From NCBI GenBank assembly GCA_026770025.1, contig JAMXDE010000021.1, positions 496,001 through 560,000 of the forward strand: 64,000 bases of DNA, in the 5' to 3' direction. The stretch is from Craspedostauros australis (Eukaryota > Bacillariophyta > Bacillariophyceae > Mastogloiales > Achnanthaceae). The first letter of the stretch is position 1; the number at the start of each line of letters is the position of its first letter. Shown in pieces: positions 1 to 10,254 of this stretch. The notes under the pieces are model-generated. The model saw only the letters and a list, made by a program, of their open reading frames with translations, was not told the DNA's origin and searched no databases. A program made the translations under genes and the position numbers.

Positions 1-241
1 TCAAGTTTGGTGGTGGCATGTTTCCATATGTTGGCACCGCAGTTACGACTGAGTCGAGTCTCGCATGGTTGGACTCGACTGACTGGTCTCAGTCACGGAC
101 GTTACTGGAATTGATCCAGTACTGGCAACAGTAGATACATCACTGGACTCAATTGGAAGACGATGATATTCTAGCTAGTTATCAGTCTAGGTCAACAAGG
201 CTCTGTACAACGGTTACCAACTTGGTAGCAATGGCATTCTG

Positions 242-3200
242 ATGGACATCATCAACGGATCCGGAACGAAGATCGTATTCGACCGAGTCTTCCCTACATC
301 CAACGGATTCATCACGGGAGTGCAGATGCATCCCATCATGCCAACGAACGACGACAAGGCTTGCACAGCCATCATCAAGAATTCATCCAAGGAGATCAGT
401 GCGGTGAACCTGCATCGAATGCTCGGCCACGCGCCACTCGAGACCATGAAGCGGACAGCCACTCAATACGGATGGAAGATCATCAGCGAGATGCCGGTAT
501 GTCGCAACTGTGCGGTCGCGAATACGAGAGTGAAGAATATCCCGAAGGCGATGATCCCGAGAGCAACTCGCCGCGGCGAACGACTCTTCATTGACATTAG
601 TTACACTAAACACATAAGCTTTGGAGATAAACGGTACTGGACCCTGATCGTGGACGACTGCACAGATCACTGCTGGAGTTTCTTTCTCAAGAACAAAAGT
701 GATTAACCAGGATACATCAAACGATTCGTCCAGACGATCAAGTCACAGACTGGTGATCAACAAATCATCTTCCGAGGTGACAACAGCGGAGAGAACAAAT
801 CCACGCAGGATATTCTCATCGATGCAGGACTGAACGTGAAATTCGAGTACATAGCATCGAACACACCACAGCAGAACGGTAGAGTGGAATGCAAGTTCGC
901 GTATCTCTACACCAAGATCCGTTCCATGCTAAATGGAGCACAGCTCGACGAAGAGTATAGGCATGGTCTGTGGGCAGCAGCTGCAAGCACTGCCACTGCC
1001 ATCGCCAACATCACTGTAGCGAAGAATCAGAAAGAGTCACCACATCGCCAATTCTTTGGCAACGATCCACCATATGCGGATGCACTCCGCACTTTCGGAG
1101 AGGTGGGTGTTGTGAAGACTACCTACGGCGGGATTACCGCCAAACTCAAGAATAGAGGAGAAGAGATGGTGTTCATCGGATATGCACACCAACATGCATC
1201 AGGAGTGCACAACATGTACAGACCATCAACCAAGTCACTGGTCTGTTCTCACGACATCAAGTGGCTCAACCAACCATACGGACAGTTCCGTGGCTGGGAA
1301 CCAGCGCTGAACACATCCAATGAAACAGGAACAACGGACGCAGACGGCTTCACAACCATTGGACGGAAGGGAGCAATGCCAAGGACGGCAACGCGTCAAA
1401 CATCAGAAGCGAAGAGAGTATTTTTCGCTGACACGAACAAATATCACATCCTATCAGACAGCAATGATGAGGATGATGAGGACGATGGAGTAGTAACTCA
1501 ACTGGTCCATAACGACGAGGAAGATCGGAGTGAATCCAGCCCTGAGGATGACAAGATCACACCATCCAGCAACGAATCCGATGATGACACAGGCGTCACT
1601 CCTCCGAACACACCAGCGAGGTCTACACATGACACACCATCGAGACCTCCACCGAGCAAGCCAAGCAAGCGTGACATAGCTAGAAAGGAGAGGATCCGAC
1701 GTCATGAAGCACGAGGCAGGAAGGGAGAAGCTAATCCCAAGTCAACTACAGGGAAGAGTATTCCCAGAGCTCTGCGTGAGCTCGCAGACTTCAACGAACG
1801 AGGTTGAAAGGAAGAAGGCTATGAGAGCAAGTCATCATCCGATGAGGCGAGTGACGAACTCAGCGATGAAGTGATTGACGATTCCAACAACGAAACTACA
1901 GATGACGAAGAAATCGTGGATGAAGGAGAAATCGAGATCACTCACCATAGCACGACAGGACTATATGGGATGAACGCAATCATCACCGACGCACCAGCGA
2001 TCGACATCGGGCTGTCGATGCAGGACGAGAACAAGGAACCAGAGAAGCACATCGAACCAACGACATTCGATGGAGCCTTCAATCATCCAGATCCCATCCA
2101 TCGAAAGGGATATCGAGCAGCCATCAAGAAAGAGTTCGACTCCATGGACACACGAAAGGTGTACAGCAAGATCAAACGAGACGCCATCCCACGCGGCCGC
2201 AGATGCTGCAAATGCAAATGGGTCTTCAAGCTGAAGCGTGACGGCACACATCGAGCGCGGCTCGTTGCATGTGGCTATTCACAAGTCGCAGGAGTAGACT
2301 TCCAAGAGCATTACTCACCCGTCATCCATGACGTGACCTATCGGGTCATGATGGTGATCATGCTGATCAAGAAGATGGACTGCGCACTCGTCGATGTCGT
2401 AACGGCATTCCTACACGGAGACCTCGACGAGGAGATCTACATGAACTGCCCCAACGGGATGGATCATCAACCAGACGAAGCCCTGACCCTACACAAGCCA
2501 ATCTACGGGCTTGTGCAGAGCGCCAGGCAATGGTTCAAGATGTTGGTATCGACCCTCAAGAATATCAACTTCGAACAGAGTGCAGCAGACCCGTGCCTGT
2601 TCTACAGGAAGACGAACGAAGGAAGCATGATCGTGGCCATCTACGTGGACGATTGCTTCTGTTGCGGAGACTCCAAGGCACTGGAGACATTCCTGAAGGA
2701 CATCCAAGGCAGCAAATTCAAGGTGACGATCGAGCGCGGACTCGGAGACTACCTCAGCTGCAACATCGAACTGAACCACGACAAGACTAGAGCGACATTG
2801 CGTCAACCACATCTCATCCGACATCTCATCGAAGAGTTCGGAACTAAGGTTGAGAAGTTGCAACGCTATGGGACACCGGGAACCCCGGGTCAAATCATCG
2901 TACAACCGTCCGAAGATAACGGACTGCAGAAGGTCGGACCGGAAGAACATGCCGAATACCGCCGAGGCGTCGGTATGCTACTCTTCCTCATCAAGCACTC
3001 GCGACCAGATATCGCGAACCCTGTGAGGGAACTCTCCAAGGTATTGATCGGGCCCACCAAGGCCGCAATGAAGGAGATGTATCAGATCATCAAGTACGTG
3101 ATCGATACAAAGGACTATGGATTGAAGATCCATCCAGCGCGTCCAGACGACGACGGCTGGGACATGGAGCTCTTCTGGGATAGCGAATATGCAGGAGACA

Positions 3201-3640
3201 AGAACACGAGAATCAGCGTAGGAGGGTTCATCCTATACCTGTGCAAGGTGCCAATCCTTTGGCGATCCAAGGCACAGAAGGCCGTCACACTCAGCTCATC
3301 CGAAGCATAATACGTTGCCCTTTCCGAAGCGGCAAAGGAAATCTTCTTCGTCGTGCAGCTACTCGAAAGTGTGGGCGTCCCAGTGAAGACACCGATCAAG
3401 GTCCGTGTGGACAACATCGGAGCGATCTTCATTGCCAAGAACCCATCGACATCCCAACGATCGCGGCACATCGACGTGCGCCATCACTAGGTGAGGAACA
3501 TGGTAATCAACAAAACCATCGAAATCATTTTCGTCAAATCCGAGCAAAACACAAGCGACGGATTCACCAAGAACATCAAGGCCGACTTACAACGTGAACA
3601 TGAGAAGTCGTACCTTGACACATCGAGAACATTCGAATGA
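242..3640 (+). pseudogene. copia pol pseudogene (integrase, RT, RNase H) with four in-frame stops
   Basis: One reading frame runs from 242 to the natural stop at 3638-3640 and is broken only by TAA 704-706, TGA 1805-1807, TAA 3308-3310 and TAG 3488-3490. No frameshift is needed. Part 1 (242-706) has the integrase zinc module: His pair in NLHRMLGH and Cys pair in CRNC. It also holds the first catalytic Asp in LFIDIS. Part 2 (to 1807) has the RGDNSGEN and NTPQQNGRVE segments of the integrase core, then an acidic low-complexity linker. Part 3 (1871-3310) is reverse transcriptase with an intact YVDD box at about 2642-2653 and the start of RNase H. The rest of RNase H follows the third stop. Each stop lies one substitution from a sense codon, so the copy was inactivated by point mutation rather than by insertion or deletion. 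It is very unlikely to make a full polyprotein. Confidence 0.9.
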
Positions 3641-3660
3641 CCGAATGCACACAGGAAGGG

Positions 3661-4441
3661 TGTCGAGATGTACATGTGAGTATATGTCAAGATGTACGTG
3701 TATATGTGCATCGTTCACCTGCTATTCTCTCATACATGTATGGACGGTACAACTACAGTTGTGTCGATAATATGCTGTAATTTGGCAAAATCACAGTGGA
3801 AATGGAACACAGAAACATGAGGAGAATTTCTGGAGGAAATTTGCAATCAACGATTTCTGAGAGAATTGGAAGATCGTCCGTCCATCCATCAATGGAGACG
3901 TATGGTATCGAGCGAGCCTCGATGTACTTCCCAACAAAACCTCAAATGACAACATCCTCATCAAGCCATCGACATCATTGATGGAACGTGACATCTGGAG
4001 GAACAGCAAGACGACAGCTGATGTCAACATCTTTCTCCATGTCAGAAGCAGAAAGTGAAGATTCGATGACTGAAGGGCATCAAGATTGTGGATACACAAG
4101 GAGGAGTTCAAGTGGCAAGCACTCATGGAGTGGCAAGCCAGTAGTGAATGAACGAAGTGTCAAATGCGGAGTACACATTGAACGAAGAGTATCGTGTAGC
4201 ATGAACACACAACATTGAGAGAGAGAGAGAATACGAATAGCAGCGAGAGAGCATCTCGTGTACCGACTCGTAGTCGGAGACCCAATCTACGAAACAGACA
4301 GACACGCCAAGATCATCAGGCAAGAGAACGGAGACACGAAGAGGATCGGAGTGCTCAAGTAATGAAACAGCAAACAGAATGACTATCAACCAACACTGTC
4401 TTCCATGATCGTAGGCTTCCGAAGTTCGGAACTTGCCAACA
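3661..4441 (+). repeat. 3' LTR of the decayed copia element
   Basis: It begins TGTCGAGATG right after the purine tract and ends in GCCAACA, so it has the usual TG...CA ends. It aligns along its whole length, with many substitutions and small indels, to 22812-23608. It contains a run of GA dinucleotides at about 4217-4231. The 5' partner is outside the window, so the insertion age cannot be judged. Confidence 0.85.
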
Positions 4442-4739
4442 GCTTGTCACTCCAAGTCGTTGTGGCATACGTGTTTCACTTCAGCTATTTTTCGACCTAT
4501 GGTAATTGCCATTTTACCGTTGCTCCCTGTGAGTTGAGGCCAAACACAGCGCCAGCGGCTTTCGACCCACAGACAAGGAGGGGCAGTGCCATCCACACAC
4601 AATTCGCCGCTTCATCAAATGGAGTGGCCACGTTCATCGTCGTCACGACCACAACAACAGCGACGGCAGCAAGGCGGCGATAGCAACAACAGTGAAAGCA
4701 ACGCCAGCGAAAGCAGCGACAGTGGCGGCGAAAGCAACT
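4442..4739. other. Spacer between the copia LTR and the minisatellite
   Basis: No gene or recognisable repeat was seen. The right end grades into GGC/AGC-rich sequence that looks like degenerate units of the minisatellite. Confidence 0.4.
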
Positions 4740-5560
4740 GTGGCAAAAGCAATGGCAGTGAACGCAATAGCGGCGAAGCAATGGCGGCGAAGCAATGGCG
4801 ATGGAGCGATGGCGGCGAAGCAATGGCGATGGAGCGATGGCGGTGAAGCAATGGCGATGGAGCAATGGCGGTGAAGCAATGGCGGGGAACGCAATAGCGA
4901 TGGAGCGATGGCGGTGAAGCAATGGCGGCGAAGCGATGGCGATGGAGCGATGGCGGTGAACGCAATGGCGGCGAAGCAATGGCGGGGAATGCAATAGCGG
5001 CGAAGCAATGGCGGCGAAGCAATGGCGGCAAAGCAATGGCGATGGAGCGATGGCTGCGATAGCAACGGCAGCGAAGCAATGGCTGTGAACGCAATGGCGA
5101 TGAACGCAATGGCGGCGAAGCAATGGCGATGGAGCGATGGCGGCGAAGCAATGGCGATGGAGCGATGGCGGTGAAGCAATGGCGGCGAAGCAATGGCGGT
5201 GAACGCAATGGCGGCGAAGCAATGGCGGGGAACGCAATAGCGGCGAAGCAATGGCAGTGAACGCAATGGCGGCGAAGCAATGGCGGGGAACGCAATAGCG
5301 GCGAAGCAATGGCGGCGAAGCAATGGCAGTGAACGCAATGGCGGCGAAGCAATGGCGGGGAACGCAATAGCGGCGAAGCAATGGCGGCGAAGCAATGGCG
5401 ATGGAGCGATGGCGGTGAAGCAATGGCGGTGAAGCAATGGCTGCGATAGCAACGGCAGCGAAGCAATGGCTGTGAACGCAAAAGCAGTGAAGCAATGGCG
5501 GCGAAGCAATGGCTGTGAACGCAAAAGCGGTGAAGCAATGGCGGCAAAAACGATGCCGGC
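4740..5560. repeat. Minisatellite of 14-15 bp units
   Basis: About 820 bases consist of tandem variants of CAATGGCGGCGAAG. Frequent unit variants are CAATGGCGATGGAG, CGATGGCGGTGAAG, CAATGGCGGGGAACG and CAATGGCAGTGAACG. Units are 14 or 15 bp, and higher-order blocks recur; for example, the pair with GGGGAACG then CAATAGCGG appears at least five times. The unit lacks stops on the minus strand, so all three minus frames stay open for over 300 codons of Ala-Ile-Ala-Ser-Pro-Leu-Arg-His-Cys-like sequence. The unit is not a multiple of three, and equal openness of all frames argues against a real protein. Confidence 0.92.
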
Positions 5561-5835
5561 GAAGCGATGGCAGCAAAGCAACAGCAGCGACAGTAACGGT
5601 ACCAGTAACAGCAGCAACAATATCAAGGTTTGTAGTAGATCAACCTTGAACCATCAAACCAACTTGATTCTTGATGCTTATAGATATGTATACAATAGAC
5701 TGGTAAACAAGACAAGAAGAGAGGTGGGATATGGATACAAATGTAGAATATAACAGACTGCCAAAACAACTCCAAATTGTTTGCTTCAACTGTTCACAAC
5801 TCTGATGGTATGCCTCTCCTGGGGCAGACCCATCA

Positions 5836-8800
5836 ATGATTGTGCGATCTATATCGCCAAAGGAGACAACTGCCTGTGCATTCAACATAGTTGAAGCTCC
5901 ATTTGTCAATATTCTGCTCCGCTGGTCCCAGTATCGAAAAAATGTCGCATATGACATGTTGCAGATGGTATGTTTGACACTCGGTTTGTCTGGGACAGCT
6001 GCTCATTTTGATGACACCCACAGGCATGTCACTTTGGAAAATGCAGACATGTGTGCATACATGTACTGGCGTCTCAGGTGTGCTGTGGGCTTTCCACCAT
6101 CGTCGTCCTCCTCCTTCTCTTTGTCATGTCTGTTGCGATCTCTCAGGCTCCGGTTCTTGGGGGCTGTCCTGTTCCTCATCACATGTTCAGTAACACCCAG
6201 CAAGCACCGATTCCAACAGCATCTTCGATTGTCTATATCAAGCCACCCATCATCCTCCTTCCTTTGCCCTGCCACCACCCTTCAGATCATGAGCCACCCA
6301 CGCCCAAACTCTCCCACCAACGCCCACCAGCCTTTGCCAAAGGTTCACCGTCCTCACGAAGGCTGCGATGTCCACTCTCCTCACCACGGGCTCAACCCTT
6401 ATGCTCTCCCCTTCGTACCATCGGTCTCCCATGACCAATCTAGGATGATCGCACCAGTGGCAAACTATGTACCATCCCCACCCCTCGCCAACTACCCAAC
6501 CATTCTCTATGGTCCAACCCCTGCATCCCCTCCAGCTCATGCGAACTACAACTATCCTACAGGAGGTGGGCACTACAACACTGTGATGCCAACTGTTGGG
6601 TATGATGCAAACTTGCATTCTGCTTTTGTTGGCATCCCAAACTACCCCATGCCACCTATGGTTGCCGCGCCTGCTCCATACGGTACCTCTCCAATGCCAC
6701 CCATCGCACACGGCATGCCAATCACCTGCTTTGGCAACCTGAAATGTCAAGGTTGTGGTATCGCGTTCTGCGGTTGCTGCAATCCGGCATATGCGAGACT
6801 CTCGTTCTGCCCGCAATGTGGAGCAAACCATGAAGGAGCTGGGCAGGTGGGCTTTGCCCCAGATGGCCGCAATCAAAACCACTCCGAAACAGCATCTCAT
6901 CCGCATGTCCAAGAGAATTGCAGCATTGTCATGCCTGCTCCAGTCCCAACCAGCATTGACAATGATCGTGATGGCGATACAATGATGGGTGACACCATCA
7001 TCAACAACAAAGCCTCAGCCCCTGGATGGTCAACCTGGACGAAGGATATGTCTGCAAAACAGAAGCTCCTATCCCTCTTCGGGATGGCTGGCAGAGACCC
7101 AGACACGCTCACAGACTTCCTGAAGGGTGGATATCCAGCAATCTTGACCAAGTCTGATAGGCATCATTGGGACTGCATGGAACGAGCTTGGAGCGAGCAT
7201 GTTTCCATCTTTTGGACCACAGCTTCCCCCAACACCATGGTTCCACCCCAACTGTGCAATATCATCAAGTATGTCCGACATGCCAAGGATCTCCCTCCTG
7301 CAGGATTGGTGGAGATTGTCTGCCTCTTCGCCTTCTTTGGAAACCACGATTTCTCCAAAGCTGCACGTGCGATGCTGGCGTGCACATGTCATGCCACAGA
7401 ATGTGAGCGTATCCTTCAATTGCACTATCGTGCCCTACCAACAGAAGAACAAGCCAAGGTTGCCAACACTCGAATCACCATGCGACAAGAAACTCACGGT
7501 CGAGTTAAGGATTTGGCGGACACGCTTCTATCTGGGAAGTCAATTCCCAAAATAGAGCGGCCTTTCCGTCCACCCGAAGACTCCCTCAAGAATGCCATCT
7601 CGTACATCACAACCATCGGGCACTACAAGGGTGGCAGATCGCGTACTGTGATGCTCGATGGCATTGTCTACGATAATTTGCCAATCTTTGTTCGCGACAG
7701 TACTCCTCCAAGGGAACTTTTCCGCAACTACATCAAGGACAACAACAGTGCGGTTGGCTTTCCCACCTTCCTCGACCTCCTCAAGCTCTTGACAAGATGT
7801 GGCACATCACACACCGCCTTGTCCTCCTACTACATGGACATGTCCAACGTCATCACTGAGTTCAAACTCATGATGGAGAGGATCTTGGAACTACTCCCCG
7901 ACATCGACGCAACCGCAGATCTCCGCGCTGAAGTTTCCATGCTGGTGGACGATGCTGATGCTACTTTCACCTTTGTGAGATGGGAGTATACCAACTCCCA
8001 TATGCAAGTTGAGTGTGATGATGACCATCTCCACTCTGCAACATTTGCTCTCACTGAATGTGATCGGCAGCCATCGAAGCACGTCTGCAAGAAATGTGCT
8101 GCTGCCACGACGTTTTTTCCGATCCGCGCCAAGAAAGCCGTCGAAACTGCTAGGCAATGGATTACAGACGACAACGTTTTGGAGGAGGTGGAAACAATGC
8201 CACGCGCAGTTGACTTCTGCAGTGATCAGATGAGAATCTACATGGCTCATCGTATCAGGGCAATGGTGCAGTTCAAGCAAGGTGAGCAAAACAACCAATA
8301 CTTGATGACTCACCCACATGCATGTGTTGCCACGATTGACCACAAGTGCAAGCTCCTCCCCACCGCAAACAAAGAGACCCAAAGTGAGTTCTTTGGAAAA
8401 GCAGGAATGTCACTTCTGGGTGTGATGACAGTTGTCTTCGTGGATGGAAGATTTGAACATCGATTCATTGACCTTCTCATCGAGGGGCGCTCTACACAAG
8501 ACACTCTACAGGTTGCTGGTGCACTGAAGCTCCTCCTCAGAGACATTCTACCCAAACTACACAATGGTCTCGAGGAGGTCATCTTTCAGAGTGACAACGC
8601 CAGCTGCTTCGCAAGCCCGTCATCCATCCGACTTATCCACGGTCTCAACAGAGGTGAGCATGGGGTTGCATTCGACATGAAGGGGTATGATAAGAAGCAT
8701 CCCATTGCTGCTATCAAGCTCAAATCCAAGTCCAAAACCGAAAGCAGCACGACAATCGCTGTCAATAGCATCGACGCTGTCACAACTACCACATCTACAA

Positions 8801-10254
8801 GTACAGCTGATGACACTGCTGCTACCGCAATAGCCACATCTGAAAGTACAGCTTGCGGTACCGAGGCAACCATGAGGACAACTGTTGGCACCATTACCAA
8901 GGTCAAAAAGAGCACTAAATGCCCAATCAAGGCCAAATGTGGAAGAAAGGTGAAGAGGGCTGTGGGAAGGAAGCCTGTTGCGAAAACGCCAGAACAAAAA
9001 ACACGAGCGAAGAGAATGGCGCAGAGAGCAAAACACAGACGCATCAAATCCAACGCGTTTTTGTTCGCGAAGCAAAAAAGTGAGGAACAAGCCACCAAGA
9101 ATCACGGGTCAACGCCACCATCAAACTTACCCAAAATCACGCAGTGGCTGTTCACAGAAGCCCAGACCGGCAAGAGTCCCGTGGATGGCCACTTTGGTAT
9201 TGTGGGCAACGTTCTAAGACGAGCCATCAACCGCACAAAGGGCGCAAAGGGGTTGACAGAGAAAGGTATCTACACCAACCTCGTCAAGCACAAGATCAAG
9301 GGGACAATCACCGTGCTTGCGCATGCTGGCAAGTTGAAGGGCACCACCGTTATGCAATCCGATGGACTCGAAAACAAGCCATTTCGAACAGAAGAGATTC
9401 CCTGTCGAGGTGTGCATCAGGTGGACTTTCGCGACGACAGGGCTGTACTCACAGCATCCTCTGGTATCACCGAGCCAGAGATCATCGATCAAGAAAAGCT
9501 TGACAGCTACGACATCCAAGATCTGCAAATACACTTCGAAAGCGACGAAATCAAAGAGATCGAGCCTGCCTTCGTGAAGACGCCAGGCGAAACTAAGTTG
9601 TCGCCAACATACACAACACGCACGTCACGCGCTCGCGGCAAGCCTGATACTCCAAAAAGTGCTGTTCTTCGCGATCTCGTCACAAATTGGGTCTTCGATT
9701 TCATCTCGCAGCCACGTCCTGGCGACGAAGCCAACAATGTCACAGTTGAGCAGAAGGTCGAGGCTCCCAACTTTGTCGAATCGGGTTGGGCGATCACGTA
9801 TACCAAAAAGGCAAGTACGAAATCAACCACAAAGACAGCATCTAGAAAAGCAACTGCAAAATCATCGTCATCATTGGCAGCATCATCTATATCAGCATCG
9901 CCAACTGTGAAATCGTCATCGAAGCCACCCACCAAATCAACCATGTCGGGCCCCAATGCGTTGTTCTCTTCGGAATCAAAGCCACTTTGGGCATCCGAAC
10001 AAAAAATCAGGATGATGTTGCGCACGAAGAAGAAGAAGACACCACAACTATCTGAAAAGGTCCGAAAAGCTGCGTGCGAGGCAATCGAAGAAAGCAAAGA
10101 CAGAACTGACAGGATCACCTCATATGCTTTGTATGAATGGTTGATGGAAAGGGTGATGAAGTATGATTGGGAGCAGAGGGTGTCAATCCAAGCCTCCTTC
10201 TTCAAATCGTTTCTGAGAAGTGGCGAGAAGAATGCCGAGTCCTCCACAGAATAG
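5836..10254 (+). CDS. DDE-type transposase-like protein, intact
   Basis: The frame is open for 1472 codons. I prefer the ATG at 6289 (1321 aa), because the first 151 codons look like leader sequence and the Pro/His/Asn-rich N-terminus typical of a regulatory tail starts there. Residues below count from 6289. Residues 147-180 hold a Cys cluster (CQGC, CGCC, CPQC) resembling a zinc ribbon. Residues 576-605 hold a second Cys/His cluster with the FALTEC segment and a CKKC pair. A putative RNase H-fold triad follows: Asp684 in TIDHKCKLLP, Asp769 in FQSDNASCF, and Glu957 in LFTEAQTGKSPVDGHF. Between the second Asp and the Glu lies a Lys/Arg-rich insert (about 860-940). This order matches a loosely defined group of transposon-derived proteins known to me from animals (DYK..., SDNA..., D/E-PQ-GK...). 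Assignment to a named superfamily is uncertain. No terminal inverted repeats were found by eye, and no stops interrupt it. Confidence 0.7.
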   Translation: MIVRSISPKETTACAFNIVEAPFVNILLRWSQYRKNVAYDMLQMVCLTLGLSGTAAHFDDTHRHVTLENADMCAYMYWRLRCAVGFPPSSSSSFSLSCLLRSLRLRFLGAVLFLITCSVTPSKHRFQQHLRLSISSHPSSSFLCPATTLQIMSHPRPNSPTNAHQPLPKVHRPHEGCDVHSPHHGLNPYALPFVPSVSHDQSRMIAPVANYVPSPPLANYPTILYGPTPASPPAHANYNYPTGGGHYNTVMPTVGYDANLHSAFVGIPNYPMPPMVAAPAPYGTSPMPPIAHGMPITCFGNLKCQGCGIAFCGCCNPAYARLSFCPQCGANHEGAGQVGFAPDGRNQNHSETASHPHVQENCSIVMPAPVPTSIDNDRDGDTMMGDTIINNKASAPGWSTWTKDMSAKQKLLSLFGMAGRDPDTLTDFLKGGYPAILTKSDRHHWDCMERAWSEHVSIFWTTASPNTMVPPQLCNIIKYVRHAKDLPPAGLVEIVCLFAFFGNHDFSKAARAMLACTCHATECERILQLHYRALPTEEQAKVANTRITMRQETHGRVKDLADTLLSGKSIPKIERPFRPPEDSLKNAISYITTIGHYKGGRSRTVMLDGIVYDNLPIFVRDSTPPRELFRNYIKDNNSAVGFPTFLDLLKLLTRCGTSHTALSSYYMDMSNVITEFKLMMERILELLPDIDATADLRAEVSMLVDDADATFTFVRWEYTNSHMQVECDDDHLHSATFALTECDRQPSKHVCKKCAAATTFFPIRAKKAVETARQWITDDNVLEEVETMPRAVDFCSDQMRIYMAHRIRAMVQFKQGEQNNQYLMTHPHACVATIDHKCKLLPTANKETQSEFFGKAGMSLLGVMTVVFVDGRFEHRFIDLLIEGRSTQDTLQVAGALKLLLRDILPKLHNGLEEVIFQSDNASCFASPSSIRLIHGLNRGEHGVAFDMKGYDKKHPIAAIKLKSKSKTESSTTIAVNSIDAVTTTTSTSTADDTAATAIATSESTACGTEATMRTTVGTITKVKKSTKCPIKAKCGRKVKRAVGRKPVAKTPEQKTRAKRMAQRAKHRRIKSNAFLFAKQKSEEQATKNHGSTPPSNLPKITQWLFTEAQTGKSPVDGHFGIVGNVLRRAINRTKGAKGLTEKGIYTNLVKHKIKGTITVLAHAGKLKGTTVMQSDGLENKPFRTEEIPCRGVHQVDFRDDRAVLTASSGITEPEIIDQEKLDSYDIQDLQIHFESDEIKEIEPAFVKTPGETKLSPTYTTRTSRARGKPDTPKSAVLRDLVTNWVFDFISQPRPGDEANNVTVEQKVEAPNFVESGWAITYTKKASTKSTTKTASRKATAKSSSSLAASSISASPTVKSSSKPPTKSTMSGPNALFSSESKPLWASEQKIRMMLRTKKKKTPQLSEKVRKAACEAIEESKDRTDRITSYALYEWLMERVMKYDWEQRVSIQASFFKSFLRSGEKNAESSTE

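Larger units (their letters stand above)
1..4441 (+). mobile_element. Decayed Ty1/copia retrotransposon, 5' end outside the window
   Basis: The stretch carries, in copia order, a GAG-pre-integrase zinc module, integrase, reverse transcriptase and RNase H, then a purine-rich tract (3651-3660) directly followed by an LTR at 3661-4441. The 5' LTR and gag lie off the left edge. The first 240 bases are compositionally similar to the element but give no clear domain. The same LTR family occurs as a solo copy at 22812-23608, so the family is repeated in this genome. Confidence 0.88.

Noticed and set aside
4497-5626. Overlapping minus-strand ORFs of 310-359 codons in all three frames
   Set aside because: They arise from the stop-free minisatellite unit; equal openness of all frames shows no coding constraint.
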